A stretch of DNA of 64,000 bases, from contig JACKQB010000001.1 of assembly GCA_024233115.1 (NCBI GenBank), positions 248,001 to 312,000 on the forward strand, read 5' to 3'. Each line of letters starts with the position of its first letter. Position 1 is the stretch's first letter. The position numbers and the translations under genes are program-made. The notes beneath the pieces are model-generated. The model did no database searches. It had not been told where the DNA came from and saw nothing but the letters and a program-made list of their open reading frames with translations. This DNA is from Akkermansiaceae bacterium. Lineage in GTDB: Bacteria > Verrucomicrobiota > Verrucomicrobiia > Verrucomicrobiales > Akkermansiaceae. Positions 1 through 9,351 of this stretch are shown here, piece by piece.

Positions 1-1
1 C

Positions 2-706
2 ATCCTCCTCCTTACAGGGACAGATATCAACCATCCCGATGCGGGTGAGAGGTGTTCTTCCTGTTGGCAAAGCATGGAAGCAGCCGACCGCCTTGTGGTA
101 TTACACGATGCTTCCTATGCGGTGGTGCCCTCCTTTTTTCAAGATAAGTGCAGCGTTATCCATCCAAGTGTTACATTGCCCCCGGGCCTTACCCACCTGC
201 CTGACGGAGAAGGGTTTGATATCGTGATGGCCGGTAATTTCCGGATGGAAAAAAACCCCGGCCTGGCAGTGCGCGCCTCACGCCTGCTGCCTGCCTCTCA
301 GAGAATCCATGTTTACGGAGAATTTTCCGAGCCTGGATCTGGTCGTATGACCATACATGGCATTGTACCTCACGAGGAAATACTCGTCGCGATGTCGAAG
401 GCCCGGATATTGCTGAACACCTCAACCCAGGAAGGTGGAGCCAATGCCATCTGTGAAGCGATCAGCATGGGCTTACCAGTTGTAGCCAGTGCTATTTCCG
501 GAAACATAGGCATGCTTGGTCAGGATTACGCGGGTTTGTTTCCGTCCGGGGATCTTCAATCGCTTGTTGAAATCGTGGAAAAGAGCGCTACGGACCGGGG
601 GTTTTACAGCGTGCTCAAGGCACAAGTCTCTGCCCGGGCACCTCTCTTCGCCTATTCCACCGAAACCAAGGCCTGGACCGATCTTGTCCACACCCAGCTA
701 TCCTGA
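2..706 (+). CDS. senB: SenB-like glycosyltransferase (selenosugar synthase family), 5' end missing
   Basis: The reading frame is already open at base 2, so the gene starts left of the window; about 234 C-terminal residues remain. It looks like a GT-B retaining glycosyltransferase. The segment LTGTDIN followed by ADRLVVLH, the motif EGGANAICEAISMGLPVVAS with its donor-binding Glu, then GNIGMLGQDYAGLFPSGD and the ending ARAPLF are the pattern I know from the family that includes SenB, which joins selenophosphate to UDP-N-acetylhexosamine in selenoneine biosynthesis. Family assignment is by recall of motifs. senA and senC, the partners expected for selenoneine synthesis, would lie outside the window. 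If not SenB, it is another group 4 glycosyltransferase. Confidence 0.7.
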   Translation: MLLLTGTDINHPDAGERCSSCWQSMEAADRLVVLHDASYAVVPSFFQDKCSVIHPSVTLPPGLTHLPDGEGFDIVMAGNFRMEKNPGLAVRASRLLPASQRIHVYGEFSEPGSGRMTIHGIVPHEEILVAMSKARILLNTSTQEGGANAICEAISMGLPVVASAISGNIGMLGQDYAGLFPSGDLQSLVEIVEKSATDRGFYSVLKAQVSARAPLFAYSTETKAWTDLVHTQLS

Positions 707-808
707 TAAGCCTCTGTGCTTTACTTACAGGCGATCTTTGCCTATCAGCGCAATCCGCGCAGCGGTTCACTACCGACCACTGCCTACATTTAACTGCCTA
801 CCGAACCT

Positions 809-3622
809 ATGACCGCCTCTGAAATCCGCCAAAGCTTCCTCGATTTCTTCAAGGAAAAGCAACACAGCATCGTGCCCTCGGCCTCGCTGATGCCGCAGAG
901 CCCCGGACTGCTGTTCACCAACGCGGGCATGAACCAGTTTGTGCCCTATTTCCTCGGCACCGAAAAGGCACCCTACTCCCCACCGCGTGCCGCCGATACC
1001 CAGAAATGCATCCGCGCCGGCGGTAAACACAACGACCTCGAGGACGTCGGCTACGACACCTACCACCACACCATGTTCGAGATGCTCGGCAACTGGTCGT
1101 TTGGTGACTATTTCAAAAAGGAGGCCATCGAGTGGGCCTGGGAACTCGTTGTGGAACGCTGGGGCTTTCCCGCCGACCGGCTTTACGCCACGGTTTACAT
1201 GCCGGGTGAGGGTGATCCCGGAAACTTCGACCAGGAGGCCTACGACATCTGGGCTGCGTTGTTTGAGAAACAGGGACTCGATCCGAAGCGGCAGATCGTC
1301 AACGGCAACGTCAAGGACAACTTCTGGATGATGGGTGAGACCGGCCCCTGCGGTCCGTGCTCCGAACTCCATGTCGATCTAACACCCAACGGCGACAGCG
1401 GTGGCAAACTCGTCAACATGGACTCCGACCTCTGTATCGAGATCTGGAACCTCGTTTTCATCCAGTACAACGCCGAGGCCGACGGGTCGTTCCGCGACCT
1501 GCCCGCCAAGCACGTGGACACCGGCATGGGCTTCGAGCGTGCTGTGTCGATCTATCAAGGCACCAACGGCTTCAAGGATTTTTCCAAAAAGCCGACCAAC
1601 TACGCCACCGATGTGTTCCAGCCGATCTTCCGCAAACTGGAGGAACTCAGCGGCAGGAAATACAACGACATCTACCCTAAATCCGTCGAGGCCGACAAGT
1701 CAACGCTATCCGCCGAGCTCAAGGAGGCCGTCGCCTTCCGGGTGATTGCCGACCACATCCGTACGCTGTCGTTTTCACTGGCTGACGGGATTTTGTTAGG
1801 AAATGGTGGCCGCAACTACGTGTTGCGCCGCATCCTTCGTCGTGCTGTCAGGTATGGACGCACGCTTGGTTTCAGCGGTGACAAGCCGTTCATGGCGGAC
1901 CTCGTCGATACTCTGGTCGGGCAGATGTCCGGCGTCTTCCCCGAGCTCGCCGAGCGCGCCGACGCCATCAAGGAAAACCTCCAGCGTGAGGAAACCAGTT
2001 TCAATGAGACCCTCGACCGCGGGCTTGCGATGTTCGAGGAGAAGGTCGCCAGCAGCGAGGGCAGGCTCGACGGCGCATTCGCCTTCCAGCTTTACGACAC
2101 CTTCGGCTTCCCCATCGACCTCACCCAACTGCTCTGCGAGGAGCGCGGGTTGAAGGTGGATATGGAGAAATTCGAGCAGCTGATGGAGGAACAGCGTGAA
2201 AAAGGCCGTGCCGCCCGCACCCGCGAGCTGGTCCGCGCCGCGGACATTTCCACCGATCAGGAGACCGCGTTCACTGGCTTTGAATCGGATGTGACGGAAG
2301 CGAAGGTGACCGAGATCCACCAGCAGTCCGACCACCTGTTAGTCATCACCGACAAAACCCCGTTCTACGTCGAGATGGGTGGCCAGATGGGTGACCAGGG
2401 AACGCTCACCCACGAGGGCGAGACGTATGGGGTGGCCTCCGTGCAGCAGCTCGGCAATGCCCGCGCCCACGCCGTGGACATTTCCGCCAACATCATCGTG
2501 GGCGACACCGTCACGCTGGCGATCGACCCCGCGCGTCGACGCCCGATCGAGGCGCACCACACCGCCACCCACCTGTTGCACTGGGCGTTGCACGAGGAAG
2601 TCTCCCGGGATGCCGCGCAGCAGGGGTCGATGGTCAGTCGTCTCCGCCTCCGTTTCGACTTCAACTCGGGTGCGGTTCCGGCTGAGAAACTCGAGGCCAT
2701 CGAACAGCGCGTCAACGCCTGCATCAAGGCGAAGGACCCGGTCTCGTGGATCGAGGTGCCGCACGAGGACGTCAAGGGGCGCAAGGACGTGCAGCAATTT
2801 TTCGGCGACAAATACGGCGACCTGGTCCGGGTGGTGCAGATCGGTGGAGATGAGCAGGCGCTCAACGGCTACTCGATGGAGCTTTGCGGTGGCACCCATG
2901 TTAGAAACACCGGCGACCTCGGTATTTTCAAAATCAAGTCCGAGGGTGCCATCGCCTCGGGTATCCGCCGGATCGAGGCCGTCTGCGGTGACGCCGCCTG
3001 GAACTGGCTGCGTGAGGAGGTGGAGAAATCCGATGCCGAGGGCAAGGAGCTGCGCGCCAAACTCGACGCCGCCAATGCCGAGCTGGCAGCCATCGGCAAG
3101 GAGCCGGTGAAGATGAAACAGTTCCCCCACATCATGGGGGCACTGCTGATGGAGGGCGGTGACTTCGAGCAGATCAACACCACCTTCAAGCACTTCCGCG
3201 AGCATATCGAGGCGCTGCGCCAGGCAGGGGTCAACGCCGAGAAAAAACTCAAGAAAGCCCAGGCCGGCGCCGCTGCCAGGATGGCGGACGAGGCGCTGGA
3301 GTCGTTGTTGGAAACCGGCGGCAATATCGCCGAGATTTTCCAAGGCAGTGCCAACTTGCTGCAGGAGCTGCTCAACGGACTGAAGAAAAAGCAGTTCGCC
3401 GGCGCCGCCTTCCTGATTGTTGACGACGGCGACCGACTCCACCTCGGCGCCTACTGCGGCGATGCCGCCCAATCCAACGGACTCATGGCCGGTAAACTCA
3501 TCCAGCAGCTCGGCCCGGTCGCCGGTGGCAAAGGCGGCGGCAAACCCGACATGGCCCGAGGCGCCGCGCCCGAGCGTGACAAGGCGGAGGCACTGAAACA
3601 AGCGGCTGCGGCGAAGCTTTAG
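809..3622 (+). CDS. alaS: Alanine--tRNA ligase
   Basis: Charges tRNA-Ala with alanine in the cytoplasm. The 937-residue product is somewhat longer than the E. coli enzyme. The class II catalytic core begins at the N-terminus (MTASEIRQSFLDFF, then FTNAGMNQFVPYFLG and KCIRAGGKHNDLEDVG). The editing domain carries its zinc ligands: HxxxH in HHTATHLLH near residue 585 and CGGTH near residue 692. The C-terminal DHHA1-type region is present, including a glycine-rich stretch (GGKGGGKPDMARG). The ATG at 809 gives the canonical N-terminus. It is followed by a paired-hairpin element and converges with the gene at 3692. Confidence 0.98.
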   Translation: MTASEIRQSFLDFFKEKQHSIVPSASLMPQSPGLLFTNAGMNQFVPYFLGTEKAPYSPPRAADTQKCIRAGGKHNDLEDVGYDTYHHTMFEMLGNWSFGDYFKKEAIEWAWELVVERWGFPADRLYATVYMPGEGDPGNFDQEAYDIWAALFEKQGLDPKRQIVNGNVKDNFWMMGETGPCGPCSELHVDLTPNGDSGGKLVNMDSDLCIEIWNLVFIQYNAEADGSFRDLPAKHVDTGMGFERAVSIYQGTNGFKDFSKKPTNYATDVFQPIFRKLEELSGRKYNDIYPKSVEADKSTLSAELKEAVAFRVIADHIRTLSFSLADGILLGNGGRNYVLRRILRRAVRYGRTLGFSGDKPFMADLVDTLVGQMSGVFPELAERADAIKENLQREETSFNETLDRGLAMFEEKVASSEGRLDGAFAFQLYDTFGFPIDLTQLLCEERGLKVDMEKFEQLMEEQREKGRAARTRELVRAADISTDQETAFTGFESDVTEAKVTEIHQQSDHLLVITDKTPFYVEMGGQMGDQGTLTHEGETYGVASVQQLGNARAHAVDISANIIVGDTVTLAIDPARRRPIEAHHTATHLLHWALHEEVSRDAAQQGSMVSRLRLRFDFNSGAVPAEKLEAIEQRVNACIKAKDPVSWIEVPHEDVKGRKDVQQFFGDKYGDLVRVVQIGGDEQALNGYSMELCGGTHVRNTGDLGIFKIKSEGAIASGIRRIEAVCGDAAWNWLREEVEKSDAEGKELRAKLDAANAELAAIGKEPVKMKQFPHIMGALLMEGGDFEQINTTFKHFREHIEALRQAGVNAEKKLKKAQAGAAARMADEALESLLETGGNIAEIFQGSANLLQELLNGLKKKQFAGAAFLIVDDGDRLHLGAYCGDAAQSNGLMAGKLIQQLGPVAGGKGGGKPDMARGAAPERDKAEALKQAAAAKL

Positions 3623-3629
3623 GGAATAG

Positions 3630-3688
3630 GGAGGGTGGACACTCTAGTCCACCTTTGAATACATTGTGGACAAGAGTGTCCACCCTCC
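3630..3688. repeat. Paired-hairpin intergenic element A
   Basis: A perfect 15-base inverted repeat (GGAGGGTGGACACTC at 3630-3644 against 3674-3688) encloses about 29 bases. Each half can also fold alone: GTGGAC/GTCCAC in the left half, and GTGGACA with loop agag and TGTCCAC at 3666-3683 in the right half. It lies between the convergent alaS and LTD/CotH genes and may terminate both. Its layout and half-site match element B at 7914-7995, so it looks like a dispersed REP/BIME-type repeat. Confidence 0.75.
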
Positions 3689-3691
3689 GTT

Positions 3692-6600
3692 TCAAGGTGA
3701 CACCGTCACCTTCACGCGCATGAACAGATTGCCGTCTGGGTAATTTGCGATGGGCTGGCTACTGCGGTAGCGGCGGATTTCCGTGCCGTCGCCCTGGTCG
3801 ATGGCGTCGATGAGAACCGGCGTGCCCGATGTGTTCCATCCTGCCAGGTCAATGGATTCCTGGACCAGGAAACTGACGTCGTCCACATACAGATCGCGCT
3901 GGAAGGTGATGACGAGGAAGTCGGCGTCACCGCTGCCCGGGTTGATGGTCTGGATGCCGGAGGTGGGTGCCTGGTCGCGCGAGGGAACGTGGGGATCGGT
4001 GCCGAGAAAATACTCGATCAAGAGGCCAAGGGCGTCGTAATCGGGGTCGTCGTCCGCTGCGGCGCCCGGGATGCCGAACGCAACGAGCCAGCCGTCGTAG
4101 CTCCAGTGGTCGACCTCGCCCGGCTGGCCGCCGGTGACGTAGCTGGCGCGCCAGTTGGAGCCGGTATTGTGGTTGGGAACACTCCAGGGATCGACCAGCA
4201 CCATGCTCGGGCCGCTGCCGTCGGGATCGGTCGGCCATGGCGTGGTATCCTCGTAGGTGAACTGCCTGATCAGGTTTGCGGCGGCGTTGCCATCGCCGTA
4301 GGCAATCTGGACAAGCTCGCCGCCGTTGGAGAGTTTGCCGGAGTATTCACCGGCGATGGGACGGTTGGCTCCGTAGCGTGCCTCGAACGCGTTGATGTCC
4401 TTGACCACCAGAACCGTCGCCCCGGGTGCGAGCGTGGTAACGGCGGAGCCGGTGAAATCAAAACCAATGGCATCGGCGATACGGACACCATTCAGGTCGA
4501 GAGTGGTCGTGCCGACATTCATCAGCTCGATAAATTCAAAATCCTCACCATCGAGAGACGCGCCAAGTTCATGGGAGGTGGAGGGGGGCAGCGGGTGGTA
4601 ATGCACTTCAGAAACGACCAGTGCGTTACGATAAACAGTGATATCTGGTGCGGTGGTTAGAAACTCAAGGGGCTCTGACCATCGGCTCCAGCGTCCGGTG
4701 ACATCCTTGTGTCTAACACGGGCACGGTAGGTGTGACCGACCTTTAGCTTGACCACAGGAACATCCATGCTGGTCACTGCGCCGTTCCAGACGATCTCGC
4801 CACTTTCCCAGACGGCATTGATTTCGTATTTCCACGGTTCACCAGTCGTGTAGTTACTGACGTTGGGATCGTAGATTTCCCCCACCCGCCATTGGATGGC
4901 GGAAACACCACCGGAGGAGTCGCTGAAGGCAGAGGTTTGCAGGCGGATGCCGTCGGTGGGATAGCCTGCGGTGCCGGTAAATGTAATGGTCGGTTTGTCG
5001 GGAATGTTGGTGTCGGCGTCGGCCTGGGACTTGCTCTCTAATTGATTTCCGCCGAAGCCGCCTGGTTTGGCAAAGGCCTTCATGTAGTCCACCATGGCGG
5101 GGAAGCCGGACCAGTAGGTGGTGTTTTCAACACGATACCACACCCCCTTGTGTACTTTGCGGGAGTGGTTATCCCACTGCGCCTGGTTGGCATCGACCAG
5201 GGTGTTTGCCGTCACGCCACTTGCCGATCCTGTGAGGATGGTTACGATTTCATCGATGCTGCGGTCGTATTGTCCATTCCAGAAAAGAAGGTCCTGGAGT
5301 TCCCTGACCCGGTTTTGGTATTCGATATTGTATTGGGTGTGATTCAGCATGCGGTGCAGCCTTTCCCAGGGGAAGCCGTAGGGATCGCGGTTGTGGTGTT
5401 GCCGGTCCTCGAAGAGCAGATCGACATCCCAGACGCAGGGGTGCCAGCGGTCGGTCTCCGCATTGTGCCAGTAAATGACGTTTTGCTCCGCCCGCAGATC
5501 GGAGTTGTTGAGGGCGAGATTGAGTGTGTTCCAGGTGTAGTAGGCGTGCCGTTCCAGGTTGGCGGCCCACCATGCGGGGTCATTGGTGTTGGTGTAGCCG
5601 CTGATAAACGCGGACAGGTCGGACGCGTCGTCTGGCTGGGTGCCGCTCAGGTTCCATCTGGAGGCGGATGAGGCATCGCTGTTGTTGAGTTTGAACAGGT
5701 TGCTGTCCGGCAGGTTGTTTTCATCGAAAAAGCTGCCGTCGGGGTGTTGTTGGGCTGTGTAGATACCCCAGAAGTCGCTGTTGTATTGATCGCCGGTCTT
5801 GCTTTCATCGGCATCATCGATGACCCGGAAGTGAAAATGGATCATCTCGGGAGCAGGGACACCGGCGAGGTTGTTGAGCCGGTTCATCAGGCTTTCCTGA
5901 AAGAGCATACCGCTCATCGGGTAGGCGTCGTTTCGCCACCACGGCGACTCCCCGGTCTGGATACTGAACTTGTCCCAGACGGTGTCGAATTTCTTGCCGT
6001 AGTAGTTTCTTGCCTGGAAGCGGTGTCCCCGGCCGAAGTTGAGTTTCCACTTGTTGTGCCCCATGCGGTAGGTTGAAGCCGATCCCTTGTTGCGGAACTT
6101 GATGTGGTCGTAGACCTTGCCATCATAAACCAGGGTGCCTTCGAAATACTGTTCATTGTAGCTGCCGTTCCACTGGCTGTTTTCCACGTCGGGGTTTCTG
6201 GCGATGAGTTGGTAAACCGGCAGCCTTGTTAGTTCCGCGCCGGTGTAGGTGACGGAGGGGGATGATGAGTTGATTTTTCCCGTCCAGTCCGGCACGCCGT
6301 TATAACAGAAATAGGCGAAGTTGGGCTGGGTGTCATCGCTGTACGGCAACTGCATGCAGTTATTGTCCGTGTCGGTGACGGTGATGCGGTAACGGATCAA
6401 CCGGCGGTGGCTCTGCACGCTTCCCGGAACCGTGACGCTGTAGATGTCATCATTGGCAACGGCGTCCCCACTGGTGCCGTCATCAACCATGGTGAGGATG
6501 GTCCAGTTGGAGGTGTCCTCGTAGCTGCTGTCGGCCCTGCGGATGTAGCTGCCGGGGTCCACCGTCTGGTACTTGAGAACCACGGACTGCACGCCGTCCG

Positions 6601-7825
6601 GATCGGTAACCTTGGCAGTGACGGTGACGGCTTGTCCGGCGGCGGGGGTTTCGGGGCTGTGGCCGACCTGCCGGGTTTGCGGTGCCGCGATCGTCGAGTA
6701 GGAGTGGTTCCGGGCTGCCGGTGAGGGGGTGGATGAGCCGCCGCCACCGCTTCCGGTGGTGTCTTCCTCCAGCTTGCAGTCGAAATGGCAATCGCTGCTG
6801 GTGAGGGTGACGTTAAACACCTGGACGGCGATGACATTGGTGCCCGTGACGAGGTAGCTACTTGGATCCGGTAATGTATGGCTTGTGTAGATGTGGGCGT
6901 TTGATTCGTTCCGGTTTCCAGACGCCAGGGAAGTTTCGGCCGAAGGCGTGGCGGGACTGCCCGGCGCGAGTTGGTTGAACACAGGAGTCCCGTTAATCCA
7001 GACTTTGACACCATCGTCAAAGCGGGCCTTGAGCGTCAGGGAGGCGATCGACGGTGCGTCTGTGACGGTAAAGGTTTTGCGCAGGAACAAAGTGGAGTAG
7101 TTGCCCCGCATGTCGTTGATCTCCGGATCGATGAAGCTTTCCCCGTATCCGAGCGATGCCGTTCCTGTCAGCCAGTTGGCGTTTTCGATGTAGTCGGCGT
7201 GCTGCCACCAGGTTTTGCCGTTGGTATCGGCTGCGGGGGACGAGGTGCCCTTGTGGTATTTCCAGTTCACGGATTCCTCGGGGATGAGGGTGGTGACCGA
7301 GCCGCTTCCCGGGCAGACGGCCGCCTCCCCGGCGGCTCGCCAGCTGCCACCGAGGTCGTTGTCCAGCGACGGGTGGATCAGCTCCATGGACGAGCCTGTT
7401 CCCCTGGCACCGAGCGGCCATGGAAAACCGACACCATAGCCGACCTTGTCTACCAGCGTACCCAGATGGTCTTTGAGGATGATGTCCTCGCCATCGTTGC
7501 TCAGTTTTCCTGTCCACGGTCCGAGGGCTGTGCTGCCGAACTTGGCTTGAAGCGCGGCGGGGTCTTCGCTGATGACGAGGTATCCGCCCGCAGGGATGGA
7601 TGTAGCGGCAGGAAAAGTGTAGGCGACCCCTTCGGTAAACTGCCAGCCGCTGATATCGACCGCACTGGTGCCGGTATTGTGGAGTTCGATGAACTCGACA
7701 GGTTCCGTATTGGGTTCCGGGTCGTAGTGGATTTCGTTGATGACAACCCCGGCCGTCAACGGGGCTATCGTGATGGCCAGAATGATGTGGCACCATTGGG
7801 CGTAGCGATTGGAAACCAAGGACAT
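3692..7825 (-). CDS. Secreted lamin-tail-domain / CotH kinase-like protein
   Basis: A 1377-residue exported protein with a signal peptide (MSLVSNRYAQWCHIILAITIAPLTAG). An N-terminal lamin-tail domain spans about residues 25-140 (VVINEIHYDP, EFIELHNTG, GYLVISED). A beta-sandwich region and an Ig-like segment around 395-500 follow. A CotH domain spans about 540-950, with RNKGSASTYRMGHNKWKLNF and the acidic WDVDLLFED motif typical of CotH proteins. A fibronectin-like segment and a second lamin-tail domain (about 1095-1230; VVSEVHYHPL, EFIELMNVG) complete it. Such modular proteins are common in Verrucomicrobiota and Planctomycetota and probably act at the cell surface; the substrate is unknown. 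The C-terminus shows no PEP-CTERM or other sorting tail. The gene stands alone. Confidence 0.88.
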   Translation of the reverse strand: MSLVSNRYAQWCHIILAITIAPLTAGVVINEIHYDPEPNTEPVEFIELHNTGTSAVDISGWQFTEGVAYTFPAATSIPAGGYLVISEDPAALQAKFGSTALGPWTGKLSNDGEDIILKDHLGTLVDKVGYGVGFPWPLGARGTGSSMELIHPSLDNDLGGSWRAAGEAAVCPGSGSVTTLIPEESVNWKYHKGTSSPAADTNGKTWWQHADYIENANWLTGTASLGYGESFIDPEINDMRGNYSTLFLRKTFTVTDAPSIASLTLKARFDDGVKVWINGTPVFNQLAPGSPATPSAETSLASGNRNESNAHIYTSHTLPDPSSYLVTGTNVIAVQVFNVTLTSSDCHFDCKLEEDTTGSGGGGSSTPSPAARNHSYSTIAAPQTRQVGHSPETPAAGQAVTVTAKVTDPDGVQSVVLKYQTVDPGSYIRRADSSYEDTSNWTILTMVDDGTSGDAVANDDIYSVTVPGSVQSHRRLIRYRITVTDTDNNCMQLPYSDDTQPNFAYFCYNGVPDWTGKINSSSPSVTYTGAELTRLPVYQLIARNPDVENSQWNGSYNEQYFEGTLVYDGKVYDHIKFRNKGSASTYRMGHNKWKLNFGRGHRFQARNYYGKKFDTVWDKFSIQTGESPWWRNDAYPMSGMLFQESLMNRLNNLAGVPAPEMIHFHFRVIDDADESKTGDQYNSDFWGIYTAQQHPDGSFFDENNLPDSNLFKLNNSDASSASRWNLSGTQPDDASDLSAFISGYTNTNDPAWWAANLERHAYYTWNTLNLALNNSDLRAEQNVIYWHNAETDRWHPCVWDVDLLFEDRQHHNRDPYGFPWERLHRMLNHTQYNIEYQNRVRELQDLLFWNGQYDRSIDEIVTILTGSASGVTANTLVDANQAQWDNHSRKVHKGVWYRVENTTYWSGFPAMVDYMKAFAKPGGFGGNQLESKSQADADTNIPDKPTITFTGTAGYPTDGIRLQTSAFSDSSGGVSAIQWRVGEIYDPNVSNYTTGEPWKYEINAVWESGEIVWNGAVTSMDVPVVKLKVGHTYRARVRHKDVTGRWSRWSEPLEFLTTAPDITVYRNALVVSEVHYHPLPPSTSHELGASLDGEDFEFIELMNVGTTTLDLNGVRIADAIGFDFTGSAVTTLAPGATVLVVKDINAFEARYGANRPIAGEYSGKLSNGGELVQIAYGDGNAAANLIRQFTYEDTTPWPTDPDGSGPSMVLVDPWSVPNHNTGSNWRASYVTGGQPGEVDHWSYDGWLVAFGIPGAAADDDPDYDALGLLIEYFLGTDPHVPSRDQAPTSGIQTINPGSGDADFLVITFQRDLYVDDVSFLVQESIDLAGWNTSGTPVLIDAIDQGDGTEIRRYRSSQPIANYPDGNLFMRVKVTVSP

Positions 7826-7864
7826 GCCGAGTCAGCTTATAAAGCGGAAGGAGAATGTAGAGTT

Positions 7865-7909
7865 AAAAAACAGGCAAGCATTTTGGCAGGCGGGACGCTG
7901 CCAAAATGC
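7865..7909 (-). terminator. Intrinsic terminator downstream of the DUF1501 gene
   Basis: A perfect 12-base stem, GCATTTTGGCAG (7878-7889) against CTGCCAAAATGC (7898-7909), with an 8-base loop. Read on the minus strand it is followed after seven bases by six T (complement of 7865-7870). It lies past the stop of the minus-strand gene at 7993 and would separate that unit from the LTD/CotH gene. Confidence 0.75.
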
Positions 7910-7913
7910 CTGG

Positions 7914-7995
7914 TAGGGAGTGTGGACACTCCTGTCCACGTCTTTGCATGGGTTGTGCCTGGGTTGCCGGGCGACAGGAGTGTCGCCCCTCCCTA
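7914..7995. repeat. Paired-hairpin intergenic element B
   Basis: Outer inverted arms TAGGGAG (7914-7920) and CTCCCTA (7989-7995) bracket two separate 7-base hairpins with 4-base loops. These are GTGGACA-ctcc-TGTCCAC at 7922-7939 and GGCGACA-ggag-TGTCGCC at 7970-7987. The design is the same as element A, and the left half-site is nearly identical. The right end overlaps the stop codon of the DUF1501 gene (TAG, complement of 7993-7995), so the element supplies that gene's last codon. Confidence 0.75.
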
Positions 7996-9306
7996 GGTGA
8001 AGAGTTTGGTCAGTGGTTTGCCTTCCCGTGCGCTCATGCGGAAGGGGCGTTTGGAGGCTGAGTAGATGACTTTGTCGTGTGGTAGTCCGAGGGCGTGGGC
8101 GATGGTGGCGTTGAAGTCGGGGGCGATGACTTTGTCGTGGGTCACAGCGGACCCCGTGGCATCGGTGGCACCGTAGGCCTGGCCACCCTTGATACCGCCG
8201 CCCGCCATCATGCAGGAGAATGCCTTTGGGTAGTGGTTCCGACCGGCGTTGTCATTGACCTTGGGGGAACGACCGAACTCGGTTCCCAACACAACAAGGG
8301 TGCTGTCGAGCAGGCCTTTCAGTTCTAGGTCGGCGAGGAGGGCGGAAAGGGCCTGGTCGAGCACCGGAATTTTTTCCTCCATGGAGCCGAAGTTATCAGC
8401 GTGCCAATCGAAACCACCGTATTCCACCTCGATGAATTTGACACCGCGCTCGACCAGGCGCCGTGCTAACAGAAGTCCCTTGGAGAAACGGTCGTTGCCA
8501 TAAAGTCGATGCATCTCCTTGTCTTCCTTGCTCAGGTCGAAAGCTTCCAGGTCCTTGCTTTTCATCAAGCGCACGGCGGCGTCGAAGGCCTCATTGTAGT
8601 CGCGGACGTTTTTCTGCCCTTTGATGTAGCGGCTGTCGAATTCGGCATCGAGTTGTTTGCGGAGTGCAAGTTGCTGGTCGAAGCCACCTTCGCTGATGCC
8701 CTTGCGTGTGCTGTTTTGCAAACCCGACATGGCATCACCCAGCGGGAGCGGGGCGTACTCGGCTTCCATAAATCCGGCACCCGGGTGGCCGCTGCCGCAG
8801 TTGACGGTGATAAACCCGGGCAGGTCACCCGACTGTTTTTCAGAGAGTCGGTTTACCCAGGCACCGGGTGATGGGTGGACGATGCTCGAGCGTTGGGCAT
8901 ATCCCGTCCTCATGTAGTATTTTCCCTGGGCGTGGGCGCCCTGGGTGGTGGTCATGGAGCGGATCAGGGCGACCTTGTCCATCTGTTTGGCGAGTTTGGG
9001 CAGGCAATGGCCAAGCTGGATACCATCCACATTGGTGCGGATAGCCGTGCAGTCCCCTTTGATATCGCTGCCAGCCTCAGGCTTGGGGTCGAAGGTGTCG
9101 AGATGGGTCATACCGCCGGACATAAAGAGGTAGATCACACTCCTGGCCTTGCCTCCCCCGGAGGCGAGCACGGCGGGATCGGTGGCGTAGGCTTTCTGGT
9201 TGAAAAACCGGGCTGCGGCACCACCGATGGTGAGTCCGAAGCAGGACTTGGCGGTAGTGGCGAGGAAGCCACGGCGTGAGGTTTCGTTCAGTCTGTTGGT
9301 GTTCAT
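7993..9306 (-). CDS. DUF1501 family protein with Tat-type signal
   Basis: A 437-residue exported protein whose N-terminus carries a twin-arginine motif followed by a hydrophobic stretch (SRRGFLATTAKSCFGLTIGG), suggesting export of a folded protein. The body is an alkaline-phosphatase/sulfatase-like fold as in DUF1501 proteins: SVIYLFMSGGMTHLDTFDPK near residues 56-75, WHADNFGSMEE, and FGRSPKVNDNAGRNHYPKAF near the end. It lies 45 bases downstream of the DUF1549/DUF1553 gene, the usual partner in Planctomycetota and Verrucomicrobiota, so the two probably form one transcript ending at the terminator at 7865-7909. The biochemical role of the pair is not established. Confidence 0.9.
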   Translation of the reverse strand: MNTNRLNETSRRGFLATTAKSCFGLTIGGAAARFFNQKAYATDPAVLASGGGKARSVIYLFMSGGMTHLDTFDPKPEAGSDIKGDCTAIRTNVDGIQLGHCLPKLAKQMDKVALIRSMTTTQGAHAQGKYYMRTGYAQRSSIVHPSPGAWVNRLSEKQSGDLPGFITVNCGSGHPGAGFMEAEYAPLPLGDAMSGLQNSTRKGISEGGFDQQLALRKQLDAEFDSRYIKGQKNVRDYNEAFDAAVRLMKSKDLEAFDLSKEDKEMHRLYGNDRFSKGLLLARRLVERGVKFIEVEYGGFDWHADNFGSMEEKIPVLDQALSALLADLELKGLLDSTLVVLGTEFGRSPKVNDNAGRNHYPKAFSCMMAGGGIKGGQAYGATDATGSAVTHDKVIAPDFNATIAHALGLPHDKVIYSASKRPFRMSAREGKPLTKLFT

Positions 9307-9351
9307 GGGGGAAAGGGGTTATTCGTTATTGGTGATCAGGAAATCGGGGGG

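Noticed and set aside
2339..3601. 420-residue minus-strand frame opposite alaS
   Set aside because: Shadow of alaS in a GC-rich gene; composition is arginine/valine/glycine-rich with no motif.
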